Notes under the pieces: generated by a model | Seen by the model: only the letters and a program-made list of their open reading frames with translations | Databases searched by the model: none | What the model was told of the DNA's origin: nothing | Translations under genes and position numbers: made by a program | Shown: positions 24,292-31,852 of the stretch, piece by piece | How the letters are laid out: each line of letters begins with the position of its first letter | Position numbering within the stretch: position 1 is the first letter of the stretch | Assembly: GCA_017445205.1 (NCBI GenBank) | Contig: JAFSUP010000070.1 | Coordinates: 1 to 50,559 of the forward strand | Length of the DNA: 50,559 nucleotides | DNA from: Synergistaceae bacterium | GTDB taxonomy: Bacteria; Synergistota; Synergistia; Synergistales; Aminobacteriaceae | Direction of reading: 5' to 3'

Positions 24292-24876
24292 ATGATGAAG
24301 AAATTACAACGAGATTTTTATTTAAGAGATGTGAATTTAATAGCGCGGGACTTGCTCGGGAAGATTCTTGTTCACGAGTCGGACGAAGGAATAGCTTCTG
24401 GCGTTATCGTTGAGACAGAAGCCTACAAAGGCCCGGAGGACAAAGCCGCCCACACGTATAACAATCGAAGAACTTCGAGAACAGAAATTCAATTTCGTGA
24501 GGGCGGCTACGCTTATGTCTATATGATTTACGGAATGTATTTTTGTTTCAACGTTACAGCGAACCTTCCAAACATGCCCGAGGCCGTTTTGATTCGTGCG
24601 CTCGAACCGTTGGACGGCGTTGACTTAATGAAAGGACGACGCAAAACCGACAAATTAAAAAATTTATGCAGCGGGCCAGGGAAATTATGCGCGGCATTAG
24701 GAATTAATAAGGAAGACAACGGCGAAGATTTATGCGGGGGAAAAATTTATATTCTTGACGGCGGCAAGCGCAAGTTAAAAATCAAAACTTCTCCGCGAAT
24801 TAATATCGACTATGCAGAAGAATATAAAAATTTTTTGTGGCGATATTTTATTGAAGGCAACGAGTTTGTTTCTTAG
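24292..24876 (+). CDS. mpg: 3-methyladenine DNA glycosylase
   Basis: AAG/MPG-type glycosylase that removes alkylated purines in base-excision repair. The 194-residue protein has the family motifs DLLGKILV, VETEAYKGPEDKAAH (catalytic Glu), GGYAYVYMIYGMYFCFNV, EAVLIRALEP and GPGKLCAALGI. The start is uncertain: ATGs at 24268, 24292 and 24295 are all possible, and no ribosome-binding site favours one. It is divergent from the YwnB-like gene. Confidence 0.92.
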   Translation: MMKKLQRDFYLRDVNLIARDLLGKILVHESDEGIASGVIVETEAYKGPEDKAAHTYNNRRTSRTEIQFREGGYAYVYMIYGMYFCFNVTANLPNMPEAVLIRALEPLDGVDLMKGRRKTDKLKNLCSGPGKLCAALGINKEDNGEDLCGGKIYILDGGKRKLKIKTSPRINIDYAEEYKNFLWRYFIEGNEFVS

Positions 24877-24881
24877 AATGC

Positions 24882-24887
24882 TATAAT
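24882..24887 (+). promoter_or_regulatory. Extended -10 upstream of the structured leader
   Basis: TGCTATAAT directly after the mpg stop; predicted transcript start near 24893-24895, exactly where the structured region begins. Confidence 0.55.
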
Positions 24888-24892
24888 AATTT

Positions 24893-24969
24893 TCAGAGGA
24901 AGCCCCAGAGAGGAGCAGGGACTCTTCAAAGTGAGGGGATCCGCCCTGCAGAGAGGCGGTGTAAGCAAG
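24893..24969 (+). ncRNA. Candidate structured leader RNA (no family recognised)
   Basis: GC-rich stretch in an AT-rich background. Possible helices: CCCC 24903-24906 with GGGG 24935-24938, an inner AGAG/CTCT (24907-24910 / 24922-24925), and CCGCC 24941-24945 with GGCGG 24955-24959. The last helix sequesters the GAGAGGCGG that may be the ribosome-binding site of the next small gene. I compared it by eye to common riboswitch cores and found no match. Confidence 0.35.
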
Positions 24970-25125
24970 ATGGCTAAAGAAAATAAAAAAAATCAAAAAA
25001 GCCGAAAGCGCACCAACAAAAAGAAGCAGCGACGTGATTACCTCCGCGATCTTAGTTTCACGTTCGCTGCTCTATATTGGTTGGCAAGACTCTTATTCCT
25101 TTTATGGGATAGATTTGCCGGCTAA
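24970..25125 (+). CDS. Small basic protein with hydrophobic C-terminus (51 aa)
   Basis: Unrecognised 51-residue protein. Residues 1-25 are mostly Lys, Asn, Arg and Gln (KNQKSRKRTNKKKQRR); residues 30-47 (FTFAALYWLARLLFLLWDRF) form a short membrane or amphipathic helix. It has its own promoter and a weak terminator, which supports a real transcript. ATG 24970 is preferred; a GTG 13 codons upstream would translate the structured leader. A membrane-anchored nucleic-acid-binding peptide is conceivable, but no function is assigned. Confidence 0.5.
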   Translation: MAKENKKNQKSRKRTNKKKQRRDYLRDLSFTFAALYWLARLLFLLWDRFAG

Positions 25126-25134
25126 TTTCTGGCG

Positions 25135-25155
25135 AAGCCTTTTCAGGCTTTTAGT
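25135..25155 (+). terminator. Weak terminator after the small basic protein
   Basis: AAGCCT-TTTC-AGGCTT hairpin followed by TTAGTTTC. Confidence 0.5.
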
Positions 25156-25241
25156 TTCATAAGGGTTCAGCTAACTTCCTTCGCTTCCCCTTTTTCTTGT
25201 TTCATATTCTATCATAAAATTACAAAGGAGCATTTATAAAA

Positions 25242-25796
25242 ATGAAAACAGTTGCGGTATTTTTAACAACAGGCTTTGAAGAAACAGAAGCCCTCACGAC
25301 CGTAGACATTTTAAGACGCGGCGGCGTAGTTGCTACTACAGTGTCGTTGACAAACTCTGAAGAAGTCGTCAGCAAAAATAAAATCTCTGTTCGTGCCGAT
25401 GCAATGTTCGACGCAGTCAAAAATGAAAAATTCGATATGCTCGTGTTGCCGGGCGGAACGCTCGCTATCAAAGACCACGAAGGACTTCAGGAACTCATCA
25501 AGAAATATCACGCCGAGAACAAATTAATCGCGGCAATCTGCGCAGCGCCTGCGGCACTTGGTAAAGCTGGGGTTCTTGCTGGAAAAACTGCGGTGTGCTA
25601 TCCCGGCCTCGAATCTCATTTAACCGGCGCGGTGATCGGCAAGAACATCGTAGAGACTGACGGAAACATCACGACCGCTAAGGGCCCGGCCGTAACTCCG
25701 TTTTTCGCGTTGAAGCTGCTTGAGATTCTCGAAGGCAAAGCAATGGCCGACGAAGTCGCCGAAGGATTTTTAATTCCGCTGGTTTACAAAAAATAA
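25242..25796 (+). CDS. DJ-1/PfpI family protein (YajL/ThiJ-like)
   Basis: A 184-residue DJ-1 superfamily protein. The nucleophile cysteine is in AAICAAPAALG (Cys100), the companion glutamate in GFEETEA (14-15) and the oxyanion loop in VLPGGT. Members act as deglycases, glyoxalases or chaperones against reactive carbonyls. AAAGGAG precedes the ATG. The Lgt-like gene follows after 6 bp. Confidence 0.9.
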   Translation: MKTVAVFLTTGFEETEALTTVDILRRGGVVATTVSLTNSEEVVSKNKISVRADAMFDAVKNEKFDMLVLPGGTLAIKDHEGLQELIKKYHAENKLIAAICAAPAALGKAGVLAGKTAVCYPGLESHLTGAVIGKNIVETDGNITTAKGPAVTPFFALKLLEILEGKAMADEVAEGFLIPLVYKK

Positions 25797-25802
25797 TTTT
25801 TA

Positions 25803-26597
25803 ATGTTTCCGACATTATTTGAGATGCTCGCGGGCTTCAGAGTTGATACTTACAGCGTAGTCTGGTTTATCGCTTTGTCGCTCGCGATAATCTGGGTCGT
25901 TAATCGGCTCGAACTCTACGGAATTGACGAAGACACAGCACGAAAAATCATGAGCGTGTCTTTTTTATTTATGTTGTTCGGAGCGCGAGCGCCGGAATAT
26001 TTTCAAAATTGGCGAATGTATTTTAATGACCCGTCGTTATTTCTTGAGTTCAATCGCGGAGGCCTCCACGAAGCTGGCGCGATACTCGGAGCTTTTATCT
26101 CTGCTTTTCTGTTGTCAGTCTTCAATAAAAAAATTTCATTCTTGAAATTATGTGAAGCTGCCGCTCCGCCCGCTATGCTTTCAATAGTTATTGGCCGCTG
26201 GGGCTGTTTCTTTAATGGCTGCTGCCTCGGACTTCCGACAGAATTTTTTACAGGCGTTCATTTTCCTTTTGACCGCGCCGGACTCTTTCGACACCCGGTA
26301 CAGATTTATTACTCTATAACGGCGTTAATTATATTGTTAATGTTGCTGGGCATTGAGAGAAAAATTAGCAAAAAACGCAAGCTCACGGATTCAGATTCAA
26401 TAATCGCGCCGTTAGCTTTGATTTCGTATTCATTAATGCGTTTGTTCGTTGACATTCTACGAGACAATCATAGCTTAGTCTGGCGAATTGCGAACGAATG
26501 GAATTATAAAACATTAGCTATTTTGCTTCCGTTTGAAATTGCGTGGCTTGCGTATGGTTTATATAGGTTAAAAAATAAAATTCGTTCAGTAGAATAA
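25803..26597 (+). CDS. Divergent Lgt-like prolipoprotein diacylglyceryl transferase family protein
   Basis: A 264-residue polytopic membrane protein with about seven segments. The Lgt signature GRxGNFxNGE appears in the cysteine-rich variant GRWGCFFNGCCLG (about 137-149), and GGLHEAGAILGAF corresponds to the GGxxxHGG region. This variant is common in divergent Lgt paralogues of anaerobes; whether it is the essential Lgt or a paralogue cannot be settled here. No clear ribosome-binding site is seen, so it may depend on coupling to the DJ-1 gene 6 bp upstream. Confidence 0.75.
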   Translation: MFPTLFEMLAGFRVDTYSVVWFIALSLAIIWVVNRLELYGIDEDTARKIMSVSFLFMLFGARAPEYFQNWRMYFNDPSLFLEFNRGGLHEAGAILGAFISAFLLSVFNKKISFLKLCEAAAPPAMLSIVIGRWGCFFNGCCLGLPTEFFTGVHFPFDRAGLFRHPVQIYYSITALIILLMLLGIERKISKKRKLTDSDSIIAPLALISYSLMRLFVDILRDNHSLVWRIANEWNYKTLAILLPFEIAWLAYGLYRLKNKIRSVE

Positions 26598-26640
26598 TTC
26601 ATGACCTTTTCATAATTCAAGATTAAAATACCCCGTGTTA

Positions 26641-26665
26641 AAAAATTTTCATGGAGGTATTTTTT
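26641..26665 (+). repeat. 25-base leader repeat, copy A (before htrA)
   Basis: A 25-base sequence containing TTTTCATGGAGGTATTTTTT, identical to 41726-41750. It carries the ribosome-binding site of the gene downstream. Confidence 0.8.
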
Positions 26666-26666
26666 T

Positions 26667-28106
26667 ATGAGTATCAGCAAAAAATTTTTAGCGTGTTCAA
26701 TCGCGCTTGCATTAATTCTTTCAATCTCGGGAGGAGCTTTCGCGGCCATTTCCTCGTTCGGCGGCAACAATCCCATCGTCCCTATAGTCAAGAATGCTTC
26801 GGTCGCAGTTGTCAATATTGACGTTGAGAAAACAGAAAAGCGATCATTCTCGCCGTTCCCGTTTGATGACGATCCGATTTTCAAAAGATTCTTCGGTGAT
26901 TCGTTCAAAGAGTTCACGCGCTCCGTGCCTATGAAGGGCAGAGGCTCCGGCTTCATAGTTTCAAGAGAGGGTTTGATTCTCACAAATAATCACGTCGTTG
27001 ACGGCGTTGACAAAATCACGGTTTCGGTTTTGCTTTCAGACGGCAGCAAGAAAACTTATCCCGCGACAATCAAGGGCAATGACCCCGCGTATGACTTAGC
27101 ATTAATTAAAATCGAACCTGATGAAAAACTCCCTGTGCTTGAGCTTGGCGACTCTGACGCTCTTGAAGTCGGCGAATGGGTCGTGGCAATCGGCAATCCT
27201 TACGGCTTTGAACATTCCGTTACAGCCGGAGTAATCAGCGCGAAGAACAGAAGCATTCATGCGCAGGACGTAAATTTTGATGATTTTCTTCAGACTGACG
27301 CGGCAATCAATCCCGGCAACTCCGGCGGGCCGTTGCTAAACATGGAAGGTAAAGTCATTGGAATTAATACCGCTATCGTGCCTTATGCTCAGGGTTTGGG
27401 CTTCGCTATCCCTGTCAACAAAGCTAAAGAAATCATGGGCGATTTAGAATCTTTCGGTCATGTTAAACGCGGCTGGCTCGGCGTATCAGTCCGCAACATC
27501 ACAGCTGAAATGGCGAAGGCCTACAAAGTCGAAGGCACAAACGGCGCAATGGTCAATGACGTTTTCAAAGGCGACCCGGCCGACAAAGCGGGCCTCAAGC
27601 GCGGCGATGTCATCGTAGAGTTAAACGGAGAGAAAATCAAAGATTCAAATGATTTTGTTCAGAAAGTCAGAACTCTCGCGCCCGGCACGATTGCAAAAAT
27701 CGGAGTTGTTCGCAAGGGCAAGAAAATGAATTTTAACGTTAAACTCGCTGAACGCGCTAATTCTGCTGACGGAAGGCCAAGCGCGACAACCGAATCAAAA
27801 TCTAACGCAACCGGAAGCGACGCTCTTAAAGATTTTGGAATTAGCAAAGTCGAAGCGATTAACGACACTTTGAGACGCGCTTATAGAATCGACTCGAACA
27901 GCGAAGGGCTTGTGATAACGGAACTTGCAAGAGATTCAAAGGCAAGTGCTGACGGTGAAATTCGCGAAGGTGATTTATTAATCGAAGTCAACGGTCAGGA
28001 AGTTAAAACTCCCGAAGACATCAAGAAAGCTATCGGTAATGATGAATCGATCGTGTTAATGATTGAGCGCGAAGGGTCTACATATTTCATCATGGCAAGC
28101 AAATAA
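26667..28106 (+). CDS. degP: Periplasmic serine protease, HtrA/DegP family
   Basis: Trypsin-like protease/chaperone of the periplasm. After a signal peptide (SIALALILSISGGAFA, residues 11-26) the catalytic triad is His109 (TNNHVVDG), Asp143 (DPAYDLALIKI) and Ser219 (NPGNSGGPL). Two PDZ domains follow, near 265-355 and 385-479. At 479 residues it matches two-PDZ HtrA proteins. A GGAGGT ribosome-binding site sits in a 25-base leader that is repeated before tctC. The gene is monocistronic: a terminator follows. Confidence 0.95.
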   Translation: MSISKKFLACSIALALILSISGGAFAAISSFGGNNPIVPIVKNASVAVVNIDVEKTEKRSFSPFPFDDDPIFKRFFGDSFKEFTRSVPMKGRGSGFIVSREGLILTNNHVVDGVDKITVSVLLSDGSKKTYPATIKGNDPAYDLALIKIEPDEKLPVLELGDSDALEVGEWVVAIGNPYGFEHSVTAGVISAKNRSIHAQDVNFDDFLQTDAAINPGNSGGPLLNMEGKVIGINTAIVPYAQGLGFAIPVNKAKEIMGDLESFGHVKRGWLGVSVRNITAEMAKAYKVEGTNGAMVNDVFKGDPADKAGLKRGDVIVELNGEKIKDSNDFVQKVRTLAPGTIAKIGVVRKGKKMNFNVKLAERANSADGRPSATTESKSNATGSDALKDFGISKVEAINDTLRRAYRIDSNSEGLVITELARDSKASADGEIREGDLLIEVNGQEVKTPEDIKKAIGNDESIVLMIEREGSTYFIMASK

Positions 28107-28140
28107 AATTAATTAGGAATTAGGAGTGAGGAGGCAGGAA
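28107..28140. repeat. Heptamer repeat, copy 5
   Basis: Units of ATTAGGA, ATTAGGA, GTGAGGA, GGCAGGA directly after the htrA stop. Here the repeat forms the 5' arm of the terminator. Confidence 0.8.
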
Positions 28141-28162
28141 TTAATCCGGCTCCTCATTTTTT
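28127..28162 (+). terminator. Terminator after htrA
   Basis: TGAGGAG pairs with CTCCTCA, followed by TTTTTT; the 5' arm is part of the heptamer repeat. The T-run reaches the stop codon of the converging gene. Confidence 0.75.
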
Positions 28163-28724
28163 ATGCTCGGAGTTGAGATAAAAGTTTAGCGTTATTTTTT
28201 TCTATGCTGTCTTCGATTAATTTGCGAACGTCATCAAGAGTAACCGAGGGAGTTTTTATTTCTTTGCTTAATTCCCAAAGTTTATTCACAAAAGGCATGA
28301 GCAAAATCGCTCCGAATATCACCAAGAGATAATATAAAAAAGTATGTGTATCAGAAGTCCTTTTGTCGATAGAGTTAATTTTAGCAGATAATGCCTCGTT
28401 AATTCCGTTAATTCGGTTGGTTAATGATCCATTGACTCCTTCTATACGATTCGATAACGCTTCATATACTCCGTCTATGCGATTTGACAGCGAAATATTT
28501 ATGCCCTCCACTCGCTCGGACAAAACAGCAACCGTATTTACTAAAGTTGTCATAGTTTTTTCCTGCTCGTCCAGCTTAGTCAAAATTTTTTCTAATGTTG
28601 AATGAATATATTTATTCTCAATTTCAAAAACATCTTGACGGACGTAAACATCTTCACTTGTTGCGGCATATGAATTTGAAACTAGCAACATTACGAATAA
28701 CAACGTAAGCAAAAATTTTTTCAT
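28161..28724 (-). CDS. Exported coiled-coil protein with 11-residue repeats and a membrane anchor
   Basis: Unrecognised 187-residue protein. Signal peptide (LLTLLFVMLLVSNSYA), then a long coiled coil with four 11-residue repeats of the form LSNRIxGVxxx (about 80-125), a membrane segment (about 132-152) and a cytoplasmic tail with a second short coiled coil. The architecture matches the smaller protein at 11814-12176. Such hendecad coiled coils form parallel oligomers and act as spacers or sensors; no function is claimed. It has its own AGGGAGCTG ribosome-binding site. Confidence 0.75.
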   Translation of the reverse strand: MKKFLLTLLFVMLLVSNSYAATSEDVYVRQDVFEIENKYIHSTLEKILTKLDEQEKTMTTLVNTVAVLSERVEGINISLSNRIDGVYEALSNRIEGVNGSLTNRINGINEALSAKINSIDKRTSDTHTFLYYLLVIFGAILLMPFVNKLWELSKEIKTPSVTLDDVRKLIEDSIEKNNAKLLSQLRA

Positions 28725-28745
28725 GTCATCAGCTCCCTTCGTTAA

Positions 28746-30026
28746 TTATTTTAAGGCACTCACGAGCAAGCCCACTATGAACGTGCTCGGGCCCATCGTT
28801 AAAAATATTTGCGGGATACTAACACCCCAGGAAATCAAAACTCCTGCGCCAAGTGCCGCCACTGCCATAAAAATCGAGTCCGTGATATTTGAACAAGCGA
28901 TGACACCGGAAACTTTTTCTTCGGGAGCTTTGCTCTGCATTACGGCATAAAGTGGCACAATATAAAGGCCGCCGCAAAACGCTATAGCGAACAAACAAAA
29001 CGTAATCATGAAATTTTCAGGTCGCGAAAAAAATTCTACAGCTCCGATCTCAATCGTTCCGGGCGCAACAGGCGGACGATCGCTCACGAACCACAATAAA
29101 ACGCTCGCTACTGCGATTCCATAAGCAGCCGCGGGAACATATTTTGTCGTAACTTCGCTCTTTAATATCGCGTTGCAGGCCATTGAGCCTAAACCAATTC
29201 CACAAGAGAAAATCGCAAGGAAGGCCGTTGCTACGCTCTCGTCAGTTCCAAGAATTAATCTTGAATACGTCGGGAACTGTGCTAAGAACGTCGCGCCCAC
29301 GAGCCAGAACCACGAAATCGCAAGCATTGCGCCAAAAACTTTTTTCATCGGGACGACATCACGGAACATTTCTAAAGTTCGTCCGACAAGATTAAAAGAT
29401 ATTTTTCGATTTTCATCTATCGGCTTTGTAGGCGGGATTAACATACTACTGAGCCAACCGGCTGCCGCTATACTAACAGCTAAACCGCCGACCCAGAAAA
29501 TTCCGTTCTCGCGCAAAATCATCAGACCGCCCGCGATTGTTCCGGTTAAGATCGCCAAGTATGTCCCCATTTGTATAAGTCCGTTACCCGCGATTAATTC
29601 GTCTTCGTTCAAGTGTTGCGGCAAAATGCTGTACTTCGCTGGGCTGAAAAAAGCCGATTGCGCTCCCATTAAGAACAGAACTGCCATTAAGAGCCATACG
29701 TTATTGACATAAAAGCCGAGAGCCGCGCCGCTCATCACGACGATTTCAGCAAATTTTACCCATCGCATTAAAACAGAACGGTCTAATCTGTCGGCTAAAT
29801 CGCTAGCAGGAGCCGCAAAAATAAAAAACGGAGCAATGAAAACTCCCGCGGCGGCATTAACTAAGATTCGCGAGTCGACTCCCGCCGCGTCCCCGAGTCG
29901 ATACGTGATTAACATCATTAACGCGCTCTTGAAAAAATTATCGTTGAATGCTCCTAAAAATTGCGTCAGGAACAGCGGCATGAAACGACGCGTTAATAAT
30001 AATGAAAATTGATTCTTGTTACTCAT
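28746..30026 (-). CDS. MFS transporter, LplT-like
   Basis: A 426-residue, 12-segment major-facilitator protein resembling the lysophospholipid flippase LplT: FLGAFNDNFFKSALMMLI near the N-terminus, and SPAKYSILPQHLNEDELIAGNGLIQMGTY (split: FFSPAKYSILPQ, then ELIAGNGLIQ) are characteristic. It is encoded alone, without the acyltransferase (Aas) domain to which LplT is often fused. It starts directly after the cysS stop (TAAATG), so it is probably translated by coupling. Confidence 0.8.
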   Translation of the reverse strand: MSNKNQFSLLLTRRFMPLFLTQFLGAFNDNFFKSALMMLITYRLGDAAGVDSRILVNAAAGVFIAPFFIFAAPASDLADRLDRSVLMRWVKFAEIVVMSGAALGFYVNNVWLLMAVLFLMGAQSAFFSPAKYSILPQHLNEDELIAGNGLIQMGTYLAILTGTIAGGLMILRENGIFWVGGLAVSIAAAGWLSSMLIPPTKPIDENRKISFNLVGRTLEMFRDVVPMKKVFGAMLAISWFWLVGATFLAQFPTYSRLILGTDESVATAFLAIFSCGIGLGSMACNAILKSEVTTKYVPAAAYGIAVASVLLWFVSDRPPVAPGTIEIGAVEFFSRPENFMITFCLFAIAFCGGLYIVPLYAVMQSKAPEEKVSGVIACSNITDSIFMAVAALGAGVLISWGVSIPQIFLTMGPSTFIVGLLVSALK

Positions 30027-31466
30027 TTATAATTCTCTCTTCCATTTCGTGCCCTGCGGAGTGTCTTCGAGAACAATTCCGCGAGCCTTTAATAAATCTC
30101 TGATTTCGTCAGAACGTGCAAAATTTTTATTTTTTCGAGCTTCTGCGCGTTCTTTAATTAAATTTTCAATTTCTTCGGCTTCGTCGTCATGTTCGCCTTC
30201 TGCGTCGTCTTTGCCAATCACGCCCAAAATTTCATCATAGTCATCAAGAGCTTTCTTTGACACCGTGAAGAACTCGCCCGGAAGTTTTTCATTTTCTTTC
30301 AACGACGTGTTAATCAAGTGAACGACATCAAATAAAATTCCCATTGCTGCGGCAGTGTTGAAATCGTCGTTCATAGCGTCAGAAAATTTTTTATCAAGTT
30401 CTTTAAGCTCTCCTTCATACTTATTAATATCAAAGTCAGCGTTATCGTCCTGTCGAGTTTTTGCGGCGAAATCTAAATCGCTCTTGCAGTTTCGTAAACG
30501 TGCGACACCGGCTACAGCTTGCTCAAGTCCTTCGGTGCTGAAATTAATCGGGCTTCGATAATGCGCGCTCAACATGAAGAAACGTAAGGCCAAGGGCGGA
30601 TATTTTTCAATCGCAGCGCGGGCGGTCATGAAGTTTCCGAGAGATTTTGACATTTTCTCGCTGTCGATTAATAAAAATCCGTTGTGCAGCCAATAATTTA
30701 CAAATGGCTTGCCATTGCCTGACGCGGCTTCGCTCTGTGCGGCTTCGTTCTCGTGGTGCGGGAACATTAAATCGACTCCGCCGGAATGAATATCAATGTT
30801 TTCGCCAAGATACTTCGATGACATCGCCGAGCATTCGATATGCCAGCCCGGTCGGCCTTTGCCCCAAGGACTTTCCCAAGACGGTTCGCCGGGCTTCTCT
30901 GCTTTCCATAAAGCGAAATCAAGAGGGTCTTTTTTCTTTTCGCCGGGTTCAATTCGCGCGCCGGCTTCGAGGTCTTCAAGATTTTGTTTGCAAAGTGAAC
31001 CGTAATTCGGCCAACTCTTAATATCGAAATAGACATCGCCGTCAGAAACATAAGCGTGGCCATTCGCGATAATTTTTTCGATTGTCTGAATGATTTCGTT
31101 AATGTGTTCAGTTGCGCGCGGTGCGACGTCAGGCTTTCTAATTCCTAGTGCGTCAGCGTCTTTGTTGTATTCGGCGATAAATCTTTCAGCGAGTTCGGCG
31201 ACTGTAATTTTTTCTTTGTTCGCGCGTTTTATCATTTTGTCGTCAATGTCCGTAAAATTTTGAACAAACTTGACTTTATAGCCCTCATGTTCGAGCCAAC
31301 GTCTTAAAACGTCAAAGACGATGAACGGTCTTGCATTTCCAATATGAAAAAAATCGTAAACGGTCGGCCCACAAGAATAAAAACTCACTTGTCCTTCTTT
31401 AATCGGAACAAATTTTTCTTTTTTTCGTGTTCGGTCGTTGAATAATTCGAGACTCAAATTTTTCAC
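30027..31466 (-). CDS. cysS: Cysteinyl-tRNA synthetase (frame continues upstream into a transposase remnant)
   Basis: Class I synthetase that charges tRNA-Cys. From GTG 31466 the product is 479 residues, the normal length, beginning (M)KNLSLELFNDRTRKKE. Signatures: SCGPTVYDFFHIGNARPF with the HIGN motif, GVDLMFPHHENEAAQSEA (zinc region) and the KMSKSLGN loop. The reading frame does not stop upstream: it runs 76 more codons through an IS1634-type transposase N-terminus to ATG 31694, which has the better ribosome-binding site (GGAAGG). Either a 555-residue fusion or the native form from GTG (weak AAAGGAC, very close) is made; both could occur. lplT-like follows without a gap. Confidence 0.93.
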   Translation of the reverse strand: MKNLSLELFNDRTRKKEKFVPIKEGQVSFYSCGPTVYDFFHIGNARPFIVFDVLRRWLEHEGYKVKFVQNFTDIDDKMIKRANKEKITVAELAERFIAEYNKDADALGIRKPDVAPRATEHINEIIQTIEKIIANGHAYVSDGDVYFDIKSWPNYGSLCKQNLEDLEAGARIEPGEKKKDPLDFALWKAEKPGEPSWESPWGKGRPGWHIECSAMSSKYLGENIDIHSGGVDLMFPHHENEAAQSEAASGNGKPFVNYWLHNGFLLIDSEKMSKSLGNFMTARAAIEKYPPLALRFFMLSAHYRSPINFSTEGLEQAVAGVARLRNCKSDLDFAAKTRQDDNADFDINKYEGELKELDKKFSDAMNDDFNTAAAMGILFDVVHLINTSLKENEKLPGEFFTVSKKALDDYDEILGVIGKDDAEGEHDDEAEEIENLIKERAEARKNKNFARSDEIRDLLKARGIVLEDTPQGTKWKREL

Positions 31467-31694
31467 TTGTCCTTTCTGTTTTTTTGGGGGATATTTTAGC
31501 GCAAATTTTTTTGTTATAGTTTTTATTTCCACGAGCTGGGCATGGATTTTCTTTTTTGAAGTTATTATAGAGCCGTCTTTGTCGAGCTTTCCTAGATAAT
31601 GCCTTTTGTTTTTGGGGTGTCCCCTTTCATCGCGATAACTCTCTGCGAGATATACATATGTAGAATTTTTTACTTTTCGAGATATAATATACAT
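31467..31694 (-). mobile_element. IS1634-type transposase N-terminal remnant, in frame with cysS
   Basis: 76 codons beginning MYIISRKVKNSTYVYLAESY and continuing RDERGHP..KRHYLGKLD, which is the typical N-terminus of IS1634 (IS4 group) transposases. The catalytic DDE part is gone and the frame joins cysS. It carries its own ATG, GGAAGG ribosome-binding site and a -10, so the insertion has probably taken over cysS expression. Confidence 0.72.
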
Positions 31695-31726
31695 GTAAAA
31701 AAGTCCTTCCGAATAAATTTTCAAAA

Positions 31727-31755
31727 ATTATAACAGAAGGACGGGGTTTTGGTCA
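31727..31755 (-). promoter_or_regulatory. Promoter in the IS remnant driving cysS
   Basis: On the - strand: TGACCA (weak -35), 17-bp spacer, TATAAT preceded by TGT. The -35 lies inside the 30-bp repeat. Confidence 0.5.
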
Positions 31756-31776
31756 CTACTTTGGTCACTACAAAAA
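31747..31776. repeat. 30-bp repeat, copy 1
   Basis: Two tandem TTTGGTCACTAC units framed by T and AAAAA, identical in all 30 bases to 40363-40392. The next 34 bases are similar in both copies and end in AAGACGATTTT at the same distance. Confidence 0.9.
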
Positions 31777-31852
31777 TCTCAAATTTTATTTGCCGTCATC
31801 GAATTTCACAAAGACGATTTTTAAAATAATTTTTCGATTCTTCACTCTAAGA

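Noticed and set aside
24893-24969. Known riboswitch, SRP RNA, tmRNA or RNase P RNA
   Set aside because: By-eye comparison with the conserved cores of these families (and with SAM-I, TPP, FMN and T-box) gave no match.
24931-24969. GTG start extending the 51-residue protein by 13 codons
   Set aside because: It would translate the structured leader; ATG 24970 gives a more sensible basic N-terminus. Not fully excluded.
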